Shown here in pieces: positions 1 to 8,717 of a stretch of 64,000 nucleotides of DNA. Position 1 is the first letter of the stretch. Every line of letters starts with the position of its first letter. The notes under the pieces are model-generated. The model was not told where the DNA came from. It was given only the letters and a program-made list of their open reading frames with translations, and searched no databases. Source of the DNA: Candidatus Vecturithrix granuli (GTDB lineage: Bacteria > Moduliflexota > Moduliflexia > Moduliflexales > Moduliflexaceae). Location: positions 18,211-82,210 of the forward strand of contig DF820478.1 of assembly GCA_000739535.1 (NCBI GenBank), given 5' to 3'. Both the position numbers and the translations under genes were made by a program.

Positions 1-22
1 ACTGAAGTGAGGGGAGTCGCGT

Positions 23-654
23 ATGCCTGAGCCATTTCTCGTTTATACCTGGATCAAATGTTCAAACGGGATATTGCTCAAGCATTACGTGAGGACAGTC
101 ACGATGTCATACGAGCCTCCGAAATCGGACAAGACTGGGCTGATGATCAGGAAATTTTACAAAAAGCCATTGCAGAAAACCGAATTCTTGTGACGCTTGA
201 TAAGCATTTTGGTGATTGGGCGATTCTGCCGTTCCATGAACATTCTGGCGTTATTCGACTAAAAGTGAACCCGACAACATCCCAACATGTTATTTCCCTT
301 CTTCTTCCATTTTTACGGATGTATCATCCGGAGCAACTGAGAAATTGCCTTTTGGCGGTCGGGGAAACCTTCGAGCAATTGCCTGGCACGCATCCCCGCT
401 TCACCAAAGAGGCCATTGATGCCGCGTTACATTTTGCCGCGGGGGACTTGCTGTTTCGGGTAGTAGGCGTTTCCCCTGAGCAGAAGGCAGACATTGCAGT
501 TGAAGTCTTTCAACATCATGCGCAGGAATTACAGCATAATTTCAGCGTCGTTTCTCCTGAACAGAATCAGCCCGTTGCGCGACAAAGGGCAGCAGCGACT
601 CAATCGCTGCCCTCGGCAGGTGAGCGGAAAAACGGAAAAACTTGTTTAGTGTAA
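23..654 (+). CDS. DUF5615 PIN-like toxin-type protein, probable frameshift at the start
   Basis: The reading frame from the ATG at 58 matches the DUF5615 (PIN-like, putative toxin) family: an RDIAQALRED start, the RILVTLDKHFGDWA segment with acidic residues of the PIN-like core, then GVIRLKVNPTTS. Family members usually begin about ten residues earlier with an LYLDQM segment. That segment is present at 43-60 in the same frame but has no ATG. A good ribosome binding site (GAGGGGAG, 9-16) precedes an ATG at 23 in another frame, so one base appears to be missing near position 33. Family members are usually about 120 aa; this one reaches 198 codons. Residues 108-130 (HPRFTKEAIDAALHFAAG) resemble the end of DUF433 antitoxins, the usual partners of DUF5615. 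A toxin-antitoxin fusion or recombinant is inferred. The frame may be broken or a sequencing error. Confidence 0.6.
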
Positions 655-856
655 AAATTCTTTTGATGCTGATGTATAAGCAATAACTGCCATTAAGAAT
701 TCCGGAACAATTCGGTACCGGATAGTTTTCTGAATATACCAGAGGACAGTTGATGTTTTACAAAAGTTGGAGAGAGAGTTTCCCTGAATTGTCAAAGAAC
801 AAAAAATCATGAAATGGGGATGCGTTTTTATGATGCTATAGTTACAAAATTAGACT

Positions 857-2398
857 TGGATTTCGCTTGTTGTATGAATACTTGACTTTTCGAAAAAAAG
901 TTCCGTCTAAAATGCCCTTGTTGGCATAAATCTTGATTAGGCAAACAACCTGAGTTGATCCCCATCTGCAATCTCAAGGGCAATGAGTTCCTTTCTGACT
1001 TTCCGAGTCTTGTTGAGATATTGCTTTTCAACGTCCAACCACCGTGTCACAAATGCCTCATACTGCTGCACCTTCTCCACAAACACCTTCACCTTCGCAT
1101 ATTGAGCTTGCCGAACGATTGAGGGAATCGTGAGAGACTCCTGTGATAATGTTCCAGCAGTGCAGTGAGCATGATTTTCCCGGTGAAGGAGGAAGTCAAG
1201 CCAGAACACCAGGCATAACGATAGAGTTACCCCTTGTTCACTCCTGAGCATGGCCCCCTCCATATCGGTCAATTGCTTCGCATTCCTGAAAAATTCCTCA
1301 ATCACCCATCGACCACTATACGCGGAGACGATTTTTGTGGCTTTCCACGTGAGTTCATTGGTGAGGAGATATTTGCTGGACTGAGTGGTGGGATCGAGGC
1401 TTTCCACTAACCGGTGTTTTCCTGGAATGGCTTTCAACCGAACCGTCGCCATTTTGAGGTCATAGAGCACGTGAGCCGCCTTGCCGGTTTCAAGATATCG
1501 ACCAAAGCCACACCGGATGACCCTGGCAATACGGGTGAAATACGGAGACAAGGCGATTTCATCAATCTGGTGTTTCGCCAGGCGACCTGTCGGCATCAAT
1601 TTGGGCGTGATACACGGCGTCTTGACGGTGTAACTCGCCCGGATCTCCAGCACATAGCTCAGCTTGAGCCGCTTCAGTTCTTTGACAAACGGGCCAATGC
1701 CATACCACGAATCCGCTACCACCAGACAGCCTGGAAATCCCAAGTCTAACGCCCATTCCAGCATGTCAGCCGCTAACAGATATTTCTTCTTATACTCCCA
1801 CGTCTTGTGTCGTTGCCAGGGCATCCGCTTGCCCTCTTCCTGGTAATAAATCCGGAAACACATCGGAAATTTGATGAGGATGCCATCGCTATAATAGAGC
1901 ACCACGATACAGATCGCTTGCAGGTTCGTCTTCAACACATGATCAAACAGGACGCAGACCCCATGAATCCATGTACACAGTCGTGTGTGATGATTGAACG
2001 TGCCATCCACAAGAAAATACCCGCACACCACGTTGTACACCTTCAGAGCATATTTCACATACCGAGTCTGAGCATCGGTCACATCAAGTTTCGCATCAGA
2101 AAAAAAGTACGATAAGGTGCTGACGCCCTTGGCGTGCAACCACATGCGAGACATCATCGACAAGTTAAACCCGCTGCCAATCAGAAGGGCGGTGGCAATC
2201 ATCGTCAGATTCTCATAGTGGATCGCCGTCAGCGCAGGTTGAACAAACACAAGCCCGGTCACAACCCAGGCCAAACGTGTGACATAGGGAATATTCATCG
2301 ACTCTCCTCCAATACTCGTTTCTCAAGCAATGTTTCTCTTGACAGACTGTCGTCACATCAGCATGATGATATTCAAGCCCAAACTCAGGCAAAATCCA
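857..2398 (-). mobile_element. Insertion sequence (IS4/IS701-like)
   Basis: A single transposase gene fills most of this unit. Candidate imperfect terminal inverted repeats are TGGATTTCGCTTG at 857-869 and the complement of TGGATTTTGCCTG at 2386-2398, 11 of 13 positions alike. No clear target duplication is visible, so the ends are approximate. The element sits 38 bp upstream of the next gene on the plus strand and has probably displaced its native promoter. Confidence 0.6.
937..2298 (-). CDS. DDE transposase, IS4/IS701-like
   Basis: A 453-residue transposase that would cut and insert its own element. Visible DDE core: first acidic residue in LVDGTFNHHT (about residue 97), second in VVADSWYG (about 196), and the glutamate in GRWVIEEFFRNAKQ (about 347), which has the W..E spacing seen in IS4-superfamily enzymes. 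The family is inferred from these motifs; the exact IS group was not determined. The N-terminal 60 residues are hydrophobic. The frame is uninterrupted, so the enzyme may be active. A GGAGGAGAG ribosome binding site precedes the ATG. Confidence 0.85.
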   Translation of the reverse strand: MNIPYVTRLAWVVTGLVFVQPALTAIHYENLTMIATALLIGSGFNLSMMSRMWLHAKGVSTLSYFFSDAKLDVTDAQTRYVKYALKVYNVVCGYFLVDGTFNHHTRLCTWIHGVCVLFDHVLKTNLQAICIVVLYYSDGILIKFPMCFRIYYQEEGKRMPWQRHKTWEYKKKYLLAADMLEWALDLGFPGCLVVADSWYGIGPFVKELKRLKLSYVLEIRASYTVKTPCITPKLMPTGRLAKHQIDEIALSPYFTRIARVIRCGFGRYLETGKAAHVLYDLKMATVRLKAIPGKHRLVESLDPTTQSSKYLLTNELTWKATKIVSAYSGRWVIEEFFRNAKQLTDMEGAMLRSEQGVTLSLCLVFWLDFLLHRENHAHCTAGTLSQESLTIPSIVRQAQYAKVKVFVEKVQQYEAFVTRWLDVEKQYLNKTRKVRKELIALEIADGDQLRLFA

Positions 2399-2436
2399 TA
2401 TCAATAAAAAATTTTCGAAAACTCAAGGAAATGGAT

Positions 2437-4035
2437 ATGCGGAAGTTTTCATCGTATGGACAGATTGATACAGAGTTGCATTATTATGCGCCGCGAACCG
2501 CGTTAATCGAAAGAGCTTGTACGCAATTAGTGGGGGAGTATCCGGAAAAAGGGGGGCATTATATTACGGTCTGGGCCCCGCGGCAGACCGGGAAATCTAC
2601 GATGATGCTGGAAGTGACCAAAAAGCTGCGGCAACATGACGAATTCGATGTGGCGCTGATTTCAATGCAGTCTGGGAAAAGTGTGCACTCGACAGAAGGT
2701 ATCCTTGAATTATTTCTCAAAGAATTGCAAAACCAGCTTGATGTAGAATTTCCACCTATTACGGCTTATAATGCTTTGCCTGAGATATTTACCTCAACTT
2801 ATTTGAACAAACCGCTGATACTCATTCTTGATGAGTTTGACGCTCTTGATGAGGAATTTATTAATAGTTTTGCCAATGAATTTCGGAAAATATACACAGT
2901 TCGTCTGAATGAGACTCAAAAGCCGACGCATGAAAAACAATATTTACTTCATAGCCTAGCTTTGATTGGGGTACGCAGCGTGTTAGGGATCGAGAATGTG
3001 ACCGGTTCGCCTTTTAACGTGCAACGCAGCGTACATATTCCCAATTTGACCTTTGAGGAAGTGCAAGGGATGTTTAACTGGTATGCCCGCGAAAGTGGGC
3101 AGCCTGTCGAAGCAGGAGTAGTCGAACGCTTATATGCTGAAACCAGCGGACACCCCGGATTGGTTTGCTGGTTTGGCGAATTGCTGACAGAGGGGTATGA
3201 AGAGGTGCAGGTCGATCGTACCCGACTTCTCACCGTACAGGATTTTGAGCGTGTCTATGCAGCGGCAACTCATATTTTGCCGAATAATACCTTATTAAAC
3301 ATTCTCAGCAAAGCTAAACAAGCGCCCTACAAAGATATGGTGTTGAACATCTTCGAAGCCAGTGAGAAATTGGAGTTCAGATATTACGACCCCACGATCA
3401 ATTTTTTGTATATGCACGGCGTGATTGCGCCTGAAAAGACGGAGGAAAACAGATACTATATCAAGTTCGCCTGTCCCTATATCCAGAAAGGGATCTTTGA
3501 TTATTTTTCGGGGGAACTGTTTCGAGAGATGGGCAGTCTGGTCGATCCTTTTGACCCACTTCAGGATGTCATGAGCGAGAAAGAACTGCACCTACCCGCG
3601 CTTCTGGTGCGCTATCAAGCCTATTTACGCAAAAATAGTCACTGGCTCTTTAAACAAGCGCCGCGACGAGTAGATTTACGCATTCATGAGGCGGTGTATC
3701 ATTTTAATCTGTATATGTATCTGCACAAATTCCTGCATAGCAAAGGCGCGCGGGTCTGGCCTGAATTTCCGACCGGCAATGGCAAACTTGATATTCTGAT
3801 TCGCTATCAGCAACGTCTGTATGGTCTTGAAGTCAAATCCTTTTCGGACTTGAATGAATATCGCAAAGCCCTGACTCAGGCCACTTCCTATGGGCAAGAT
3901 TTAGGGATCACAGAGATTACTCTCGCCTTGTTTATCGAGTCGATTGACGAGGACAATCGCAATAAGTATGAGCAGAACTATGTAGATGCCGCTGGCGTCA
4001 CCGTCAAACCCGTGTTTATCGAAACTGGTGTGTAA
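2437..4035 (+). CDS. AAA-like ATPase with C-terminal PD-(D/E)XK nuclease-like domain
   Basis: A 532-residue protein of the AAA_35/AAA-like group. Walker A is APRQTGKST (about residues 44-52) and Walker B is LILILDEFDALDE (about 128-140). The C-terminus (about 450-500) has GKLDILIRY followed by LYGLEVKSF, the D...ExK arrangement of PD-(D/E)XK nuclease folds. Such proteins occur in many copies in some genomes; their role is unknown and may involve DNA or defence. The open frame extends upstream into the IS element, but AAGGAA six bases before the ATG at 2437 and the match of MRKFSSYGQ to the decayed copy at 4118 fix the start. The IS element lies just upstream. Confidence 0.75.
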   Translation: MRKFSSYGQIDTELHYYAPRTALIERACTQLVGEYPEKGGHYITVWAPRQTGKSTMMLEVTKKLRQHDEFDVALISMQSGKSVHSTEGILELFLKELQNQLDVEFPPITAYNALPEIFTSTYLNKPLILILDEFDALDEEFINSFANEFRKIYTVRLNETQKPTHEKQYLLHSLALIGVRSVLGIENVTGSPFNVQRSVHIPNLTFEEVQGMFNWYARESGQPVEAGVVERLYAETSGHPGLVCWFGELLTEGYEEVQVDRTRLLTVQDFERVYAAATHILPNNTLLNILSKAKQAPYKDMVLNIFEASEKLEFRYYDPTINFLYMHGVIAPEKTEENRYYIKFACPYIQKGIFDYFSGELFREMGSLVDPFDPLQDVMSEKELHLPALLVRYQAYLRKNSHWLFKQAPRRVDLRIHEAVYHFNLYMYLHKFLHSKGARVWPEFPTGNGKLDILIRYQQRLYGLEVKSFSDLNEYRKALTQATSYGQDLGITEITLALFIESIDEDNRNKYEQNYVDAAGVTVKPVFIETGV

Positions 4036-4067
4036 CCAGGATAGAGCGTGATGTAGGTATAGTTAAC

Positions 4068-4099
4068 AATTGACAATTGATAATTGTTAATTGTCAATT
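4068..4099. repeat. AT-rich hairpin, 11-bp stem
   Basis: AATTGACAATT at 4068-4078 and its exact complement AATTGTCAATT at 4089-4099 enclose a 10-base loop. It lies between the AAA ATPase gene and the fragment of a second copy. It could be a repeat scar or a weak terminator; there is no T-run. Confidence 0.6.
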
Positions 4100-4117
4100 T
4101 ATATCGGAAAAAGAATC

Positions 4118-4255
4118 ATGCGTAAATTTTCAGCCTATGGACAGGTTTGAGAGGGATGTGTGCAATTAGCGGGCGAACGACCTGAAAAGGGCAGGGATTA
4201 TTACATTATGGTCTGTACACCAGGACAGATAGGCAAAGCAGCGAAACAATTACGT
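4118..4255 (+). pseudogene. Fragment of a second AAA ATPase gene
   Basis: MRKFSAYGQ followed by a stop (4118-4150) matches the first residues of the intact AAA ATPase at 2437. After a deletion of about 40 bases, the sequence QLAGERPEKGRDYYIMVCTPGQ continues the match up to the Walker A region, where AP-RQTGKS has become TPGQIGKA. The rest of the gene is missing. This is a decayed N-terminal fragment of a tandem duplicate. Confidence 0.75.
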
Positions 4256-5005
4256 TTTTTTCACTTTCTGGTAAAAACGCTTTTAATCGTGTGTATCACG
4301 GAAATGCTGCTCATTCAAGCGGTCTTTTCAGAAGCAGCGACGCCCACTCCTGGAGAAGGCGAAGCGCAAACAGTTTCTCTGCCTGCGGCAGCAGAACAGC
4401 GTGAGTATTTGTGGTTCAGCATCAGTTACGTGTATCGCGCCGGAGGACAGGGGAATTTTGGGCCTTTGCGCGAGGGCAGCGTTTTACATTCCGGCGATCA
4501 TTATAAGTTCATCTTCACGCCGACGGAAGATTGTTACATCTACATTTTTCAGATTGACAGCGCGCAGAAAATCTATCAACTCTTTCCAATGGAGCGTTTT
4601 GGCGAGGTGGTGGTGAACAATTTTAATCCGGTGCAGGCAGGCGCAACCTACTATCTTCCGGCGGAAAGCAAATCCTTTATGTTAGATGAACAAACCGGGA
4701 CGGAAACGATCTATTTTCTGGCCTCGCGCCAGCGAGATGTGGCATTGGAAGAGCAATATCAGCAGTATTGGCAGACTCTTCAGCAGCCTCAACCGCAAGG
4801 CGACTCATTGCAGGAGCAGCTTGAGCAGCTTGACCAACTGTTGAATTACGCGATGGAGGTCAAAGGCAAAGCAAGAATCATTGCCAGAACCAAAGATGCC
4901 GTAACAACCTGGCAGGAAGCAGGCCAGGCATTTTCCGTGTTACAGCAGCAATTGGACAATATGTGCGACGGCTGTGTGTATGTCATCAGATTTGAGCACC
5001 GGTAA
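4160..5005 (+). CDS. DUF4384-domain protein, possibly exported
   Basis: Residues about 95-200 fit DUF4384: LHSGDHYKFIFTP, CYIYIFQIDSAQKIYQLFP, AGATYYLP, then TGTETIYFLAS. This beta-rich domain is usually found in secreted or envelope proteins. A hydrophobic stretch ending VFSEAAT (about 35-58) looks like a signal peptide. A glutamine-rich, coiled-coil-like tail follows (about 190-235). The first 28 codons are not part of the family: they are the decayed AAA ATPase fragment read in the same frame from a GTG at 4160. The native start is therefore lost or lies within the signal sequence (candidate ATG at about 4303). The OmpA-type gene downstream is co-directional, and the two could form an envelope module. 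Confidence 0.65.
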   Translation: MQLAGERPEKGRDYYIMVCTPGQIGKAAKQLRFFHFLVKTLLIVCITEMLLIQAVFSEAATPTPGEGEAQTVSLPAAAEQREYLWFSISYVYRAGGQGNFGPLREGSVLHSGDHYKFIFTPTEDCYIYIFQIDSAQKIYQLFPMERFGEVVVNNFNPVQAGATYYLPAESKSFMLDEQTGTETIYFLASRQRDVALEEQYQQYWQTLQQPQPQGDSLQEQLEQLDQLLNYAMEVKGKARIIARTKDAVTTWQEAGQAFSVLQQQLDNMCDGCVYVIRFEHR

Positions 5006-5018
5006 CTAAGATGTTATT

Positions 5019-5207
5019 GCCCACGAAACACACGGAAAGACACGGAAAAGATGGAAAAGTCGGAAAAGTCGGAAAAGTTAGAAACACAACAGCGGATGAA
5101 AGAATAGAACGGATCAGGTCGTGATACATGGAAAATTTCATCCGTTCCTTTCCCAAATTCGTTGTAGTGTTTATGCCTTTTTCGCGTATTTCGTGTGTTT
5201 CGCGGGC
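5019..5207. repeat. Palindromic repeat family A, copy 1
   Basis: About 189 bp, with ends that are imperfect inverted repeats (GCCCACGAAACACACGG at the left, GTGTGTTTCGCGGGC at the right). The interior has a second inverted motif (GGATGAAAGAATAGAACGGAT against AACGAATTTGGGAAAGGAACGG). A close relative sits at 7431-7600 and core-only copies at 8549-8622 and 34168-34307. Confidence 0.8.
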
Positions 5208-5252
5208 TGAATTGCTATTGGTACCGGTAAGAACGACAAAGAGGGAGGAATT

Positions 5253-5885
5253 ATGCAAAAAGTTAGATGTTATCTTATGTTAAGTCTATGTGCGTTATGG
5301 TTTCTTGTACAGGTTCCTCATCCGGCCTGGTCGCAGGAATCAGGCAAAGCAGAAGACCAATTGAAATTTCCGCAAACGAAGGAGGAGATTCTTGACGCCT
5401 TAGGCAAAATGCCGGCGGAGTTTCCTGTCAAAGGTCTTGGAGCACTCCCGTCGAGCGGCAACGATCAATCTCTGTTTGGTGGAGGCGGAAGAACGCGCGG
5501 GTTAGGAGCGATTGTGGAGGATGAACAAACTCTGGCCCAAGCACCCAAAGCCATGGCCTTGATTTTATTCGACTATGATTCAGCAGAGATTAAAGCCGAA
5601 TCCCTGCCCCTGTTAGAGTTATACGGCAATGTGCTGCAAGGGGAATTGCAAGATGCGGTCATGTTGATTGGCGGGCACACGGATAGTATCGGCTCCGATG
5701 AGTATAATCTGACGCTCTCGCAAAAGCGCGCGGAGGCGATTAAACATTTTTTGGTGAAAGAATTTGAGATTGCCGGAAACCGACTGCTCGTCAAATCCTA
5801 TGGCGAAAGCAAGCCAATTGCAGATAATGAAACGGATGAGGGCCGCGCCCACAACCGACGCGTGGAATTTATTCGAATTCAGTGA
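5253..5885 (+). CDS. OmpA-family peptidoglycan-associated outer membrane protein
   Basis: 210 residues. An N-terminal signal peptide ends near PHPAWSQ (residues 1-28). A low-complexity linker precedes an OmpA-like C-terminal domain (about 105-210). The domain shows LILFDYDSAEIK, the peptidoglycan-binding region GHTDSIGSDEYNLTLSQKRAEA, and the end NRRVEFIRI. It should anchor the outer membrane or an envelope complex to peptidoglycan. GGGAGGAA six bases before the ATG supports the start. No lipobox cysteine is evident. It follows the DUF4384 gene after a repeat. Confidence 0.85.
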   Translation: MQKVRCYLMLSLCALWFLVQVPHPAWSQESGKAEDQLKFPQTKEEILDALGKMPAEFPVKGLGALPSSGNDQSLFGGGGRTRGLGAIVEDEQTLAQAPKAMALILFDYDSAEIKAESLPLLELYGNVLQGELQDAVMLIGGHTDSIGSDEYNLTLSQKRAEAIKHFLVKEFEIAGNRLLVKSYGESKPIADNETDEGRAHNRRVEFIRIQ

Positions 5886-5922
5886 GTTGGCCCACGAAAT
5901 ACACAAAATACACGAAAAAAAC

Positions 5923-6384
5923 TTAGAGAACTGATGCAGGACCGCTAATCGTGAGTCCTTCTGTGCTGAAAATGTTCCAGTCATTAACATCATACGTGTA
6001 AACATGCTGGATGCCTGATACAATGGCAATTGCAGCATGTCTTGCATCATGAACTCGACGAGCGGTTAAATGATATTTCTTTGCAAATTCAAGCATTTTT
6101 ATGCAAGCGTCAAAACCATCTGATAAAATGCGGAGATGGGAAGGCGGCTCAACAAGCAAACGAACTGCATTGGCAGCTTCTTCAGGAGAATGGGGAGGTT
6201 TAGCGCCTGTCCAGGTTAATGCTGCATAGACTTCACTTAAAATGCCAACAGTTGTACAAGCAAGTAAATCACCTTTTCTTGTGGCTTCGACTAAAGGGCG
6301 AGCTTCAAGATGTCGAGCGTCTCCGCGTAATAAAGCTCCAATAAACATTCCTGCATCAAAGAGTGTATGTTTAGACAGACTCAT
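5923..6384 (-). CDS. PIN-domain ribonuclease toxin, VapC-like
   Basis: 153 residues. Acidic PIN residues are visible at LFDAGMFIGALL (about residue 9), SEVYAAL (about 48), RRVHDARHAAIA (about 115) and YTYDVNDW (about 133). The HDARHAA segment is typical of VapC-type nucleases, which cleave RNA and are held in check by a cognate antitoxin. The ATG at 6384 overlaps the end of the upstream partner by 14 bases, which suggests translational coupling. A longer frame from 6423 would run far into the partner and is less likely. Confidence 0.8.
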   Translation of the reverse strand: MSLSKHTLFDAGMFIGALLRGDARHLEARPLVEATRKGDLLACTTVGILSEVYAALTWTGAKPPHSPEEAANAVRLLVEPPSHLRILSDGFDACIKMLEFAKKYHLTARRVHDARHAAIAIVSGIQHVYTYDVNDWNIFSTEGLTISGPASVL

Positions 6385-6586
6385 CGTAGATAGCGTCTTT
6401 CCATCCCTGAGGAATATATCCATCTAAGATCGGGAGAGGGAGTAATCGAGTTTTAGGTTGAATCATCACTTCTTCTCCCCAGGGTAACTGGATATTGAGA
6501 ATTTGTTTGTTTATGGAGACGAATTGAAGGAGTTCCTCAATTGATCGATATTTAATGTCATCTAATTTCAACGTCTGAGCAGTCAT
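6371..6586 (-). CDS. Putative antitoxin partner of the PIN toxin
   Basis: 71 residues immediately upstream of, and overlapping, the PIN gene. The sequence (LKLDDIKYRSIEELLQFV, then VMIQPKTRLL) has a short helical start and a beta-like segment but no DNA-binding motif I recognise. The antitoxin role is inferred only from size, order and overlap. AGAGAA lies upstream of the ATG. Confidence 0.6.
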   Translation of the reverse strand: MTAQTLKLDDIKYRSIEELLQFVSINKQILNIQLPWGEEVMIQPKTRLLPLPILDGYIPQGWKDAIYDESV

Positions 6587-6683
6587 TACACGATTCTCTG
6601 GTTAAATTGTGTCAGAAAATTTTTCAAAATCCAATAATACAATAAAAGCATTTCAGGGGTTTGTCAATATTTTTACAGTTGTT

Positions 6684-7391
6684 TTACACTCCTCCTAAGT
6701 AGGCTTTTTTGACTTCCGAGTTATTGAGCAGTTCGCGGGCGGTGGCGGAATGGATGATATGACCGGTTTCGAGCACGTAACCCCGGTCGGCAACGGCCAG
6801 TGCTTTTTTAGCGTTCTGTTCGACCAGTAAAATTGTCACGCCTTTTTGATGGAGTTCCGCGATGATGCGAAAGGTTTCATCCACAAATTTCGGCATGAGT
6901 CCCAGCGAGACTTCATCCATCAGCAGTAATTTCGGTTTGGACATCAGGGCGCGAGCAATGGCGAGCATCTGTTGTTCGCCGCCGCTCAGGGTTTTGCTGA
7001 TCTGGCGGGCGCGTTCTTTGAGGCGCGGGAAGAGCGTAAAATTGCGTTCTAATTCTTCGGTGACAATGGCTTGATCCGTGTGAATATAGCCGCCAATCCG
7101 CAGATTCTCTTCGACTGTTAAATCAGGCAATAGCCTTCGCCCTTCCGGCACAATCGCCATACCCTGGCGGGCGCGCAGATGCGCCGGCAGCGTCGTAATA
7201 TCCGTCTGATCAAAGAGAATCTGGCCTTTACGGCAGGAGCGCAGACCCATCAGCGCCATCAGGATTGTTGATTTCCCCGCGCCGTTCGCGCCGATAATCG
7301 TCACCAGTTCCCCCTCATTCACCGTAAACGAAACGCCTTTGACGGCCAGAAATTCTCCATAGGATACATGTAAATCTTTGACTTCAATCAT
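6684..7391 (-). CDS. livF: Branched-chain amino acid ABC transporter ATP-binding protein LivF
   Basis: 235 residues, the usual LivF length. Walker A is GANGAGKST (about 35-43), the signature is LSGGEQQML (about 134) and Walker B is LLLMDEVSLGL (about 154-164). The H-loop position reads LLVEQNA, a LivF hallmark where most ABC ATPases have H. It powers uptake of branched-chain or related amino acids with LivG, LivH, LivM and LivK. The start at 7391 (MIEVKDLHVSYG) is chosen over a longer frame that would be translated from repeat sequence. It is the last gene of the livKHMGF cluster. Confidence 0.92.
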   Translation of the reverse strand: MIEVKDLHVSYGEFLAVKGVSFTVNEGELVTIIGANGAGKSTILMALMGLRSCRKGQILFDQTDITTLPAHLRARQGMAIVPEGRRLLPDLTVEENLRIGGYIHTDQAIVTEELERNFTLFPRLKERARQISKTLSGGEQQMLAIARALMSKPKLLLMDEVSLGLMPKFVDETFRIIAELHQKGVTILLVEQNAKKALAVADRGYVLETGHIIHSATARELLNNSEVKKAYLGGV

Positions 7392-7430
7392 AGTATGTGC
7401 CCACACAAAACATCCAAAAATCAAGAATAT

Positions 7431-7600
7431 TGTCCACGAAACACGCAGAAAGACACGAAAAAGATAAACACTACAACGAATTTGAGAAAGGAACGGATGA
7501 GATTTTCTACGTATCACGACCGAATCCGTTCTATTCTTTCATTCGTTGTTGTGATACGAATCTCAAAAATTTCCGTGTCTTTCCGTGTGTTTCGTGGGCA
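7431..7600. repeat. Palindromic repeat family A, copy 2
   Basis: About 170 bp between livG and livF. The ends are inverted repeats (CCACGAAACACGCAGAAAGACACG and its near complement ending GTGTGTTTCGTGGGC). The centre pairs ACAACGAATTTGAGAAAGG with the ATTCGTTGTTG half. It closely matches 5019-5207. Confidence 0.8.
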
Positions 7601-7604
7601 AATC

Positions 7605-8348
7605 TTACGTTTCTTTGCCGAGATAGGCTTCAATCACGGCCGGATCCGCCCGGATTTCACCGGGCAGGCCGCGAGCGATTTCTTCGCCGTGATCCAGCAC
7701 CACCAGCCGGTCGCACAGATTCATAACCACATGCATGTTATGCTCTATCAGGATCGGCGTAATGCCGCGATCCCGAATGGCTCGGATCAATTGCATAAGC
7801 TCCTCGGCTTCTTCGTGGACAAGGCCGGCCGAGGATTCATCTAACAAAATCACTTTCGGTTCAAGCGCCAGAGCTCGTGCGATTTCCAGGCGTTTTTTCA
7901 AGCCTAAGGGCAGATTTTTGGCAAGCTCATGTTTGCGATCCAGCAAGCCCACCCAGTCCAGAATCTCTTCGACTTTGGCGATATGCCGTCGCTGCGCAAA
8001 ACGCGAAAACAACGAAAGTCCGGGATAAAAACGATGACCGTGCGCCACCAGTAAATTGCGCAGCACATCCAGGTCCCCAAAGGAGCGCACGATCTGAAAA
8101 GTGCGGCCAATACCTGCCAGAGCGATTTGGTAGGGTTTCAGATCATCAAGACGAACATCTTGAAAATAAATTTCCCCTGATGTTGGCGGAAAAATGCCGC
8201 TCAGCAGATTGAATAAGGTTGTTTTCCCGGCCCCGTTCGGCCCGATTATTCCTAAAATCTCACCTTCCTGCAACTGAATGGAAATATTCTGTAAGGCGAC
8301 CAGTCCGCTAAATTCCTTTGTCAAATTCTTCGTCTCTAACAGGTGCAT
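7605..8348 (-). CDS. livG: Branched-chain amino acid ABC transporter ATP-binding protein LivG
   Basis: 247 residues. Walker A is GPNGAGKTT (about 38-46). Walker B is [11 protein letters not shown], where LivG proteins usually have DEPAAGL. The H-loop is [11 protein letters not shown], the LivG hallmark. The signature position reads [15 protein letters not shown] rather than a canonical LSGGQ, also common in this subfamily. It pairs with LivF as the ATPase dimer. The start at 8348 is chosen because the ten upstream codons lie in repeat sequence. Confidence 0.92.
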   Translation of the reverse strand: MHLLETKNLTKEFSGLVALQNISIQLQEGEILGIIGPNGAGKTTLFNLLSGIFPPTSGEIYFQDVRLDDLKPYQIALAGIGRTFQIVRSFGDLDVLRNLLVAHGHRFYPGLSLFSRFAQRRHIAKVEEILDWVGLLDRKHELAKNLPLGLKKRLEIARALALEPKVILLDESSAGLVHEEAEELMQLIRAIRDRGITPILIEHNMHVVMNLCDRLVVLDHGEEIARGLPGEIRADPAVIEAYLGKET

Positions 8349-8419
8349 GATAAGATTTTGTCTCGCGCAAAGACGCAAAGGCGCAAAGTTTTCTTATAGT
8401 GTTTTTTATTCTTTCAACA

Positions 8420-8526
8420 CTAAGTGATTATAAATAATTTTTTTCAGTTTCTCGCAAAGCCCGCAAAGCTCGCAAAGAATGGATATTCAAAGGCTTTGCG
8501 TCTTTGCGGACTTTGCGAGAGAAATC
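8420..8526. repeat. Palindromic repeat family B, copy 1
   Basis: Left arm TTTCTCGCAAAGCCCGCAAAG, right arm CTTTGCGGACTTTGCGAGAG, with an AT-rich flank (AAGTGATTATAAATAAT) that is also present beside the second copy at 23035-23129. Confidence 0.75.
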
Positions 8527-8548
8527 AAACATGAATTATTCATACTTA

Positions 8549-8622
8549 CTTACAACGAATTTGAGAATGGAACGGATTATACAGTTCGTTATCCGTTTAA
8601 TTCTCAAATCCGTTGTAGTGAT
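8549..8622. repeat. Palindromic repeat family A, core-only copy
   Basis: ACAACGAATTTGAGAATGGA at the left is inverted as AATTCTCAAATCCGTTGTAG at the right. It lacks the outer CACGAAACAC arms of the full copies. Confidence 0.7.
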
Positions 8623-8717
8623 TCTGCTGTTTCAGAAACTCGTACCTCATTCCTGAAAACAACTCAAACTCGACTTCTTTTTAATCTCATCCTTTGTAAA
8701 CTCAAACCTTGTAGTTC

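Larger units (their letters stand above)
8349..8717. repeat. Repeat-filled gap between livG and livM
   Basis: No gene is visible. From livG upward it holds a short CGCAAAG-type tract (8363-8388), a family B palindrome (8420-8526) and a family A core (8549-8622). About 95 further bases up to the end of livM show no feature I recognise. Confidence 0.7.

Noticed and set aside
5019..8640. CRISPR array
   Set aside because: The repeats are long, few, imperfect and self-complementary, with no regular spacers, and no cas genes are present.
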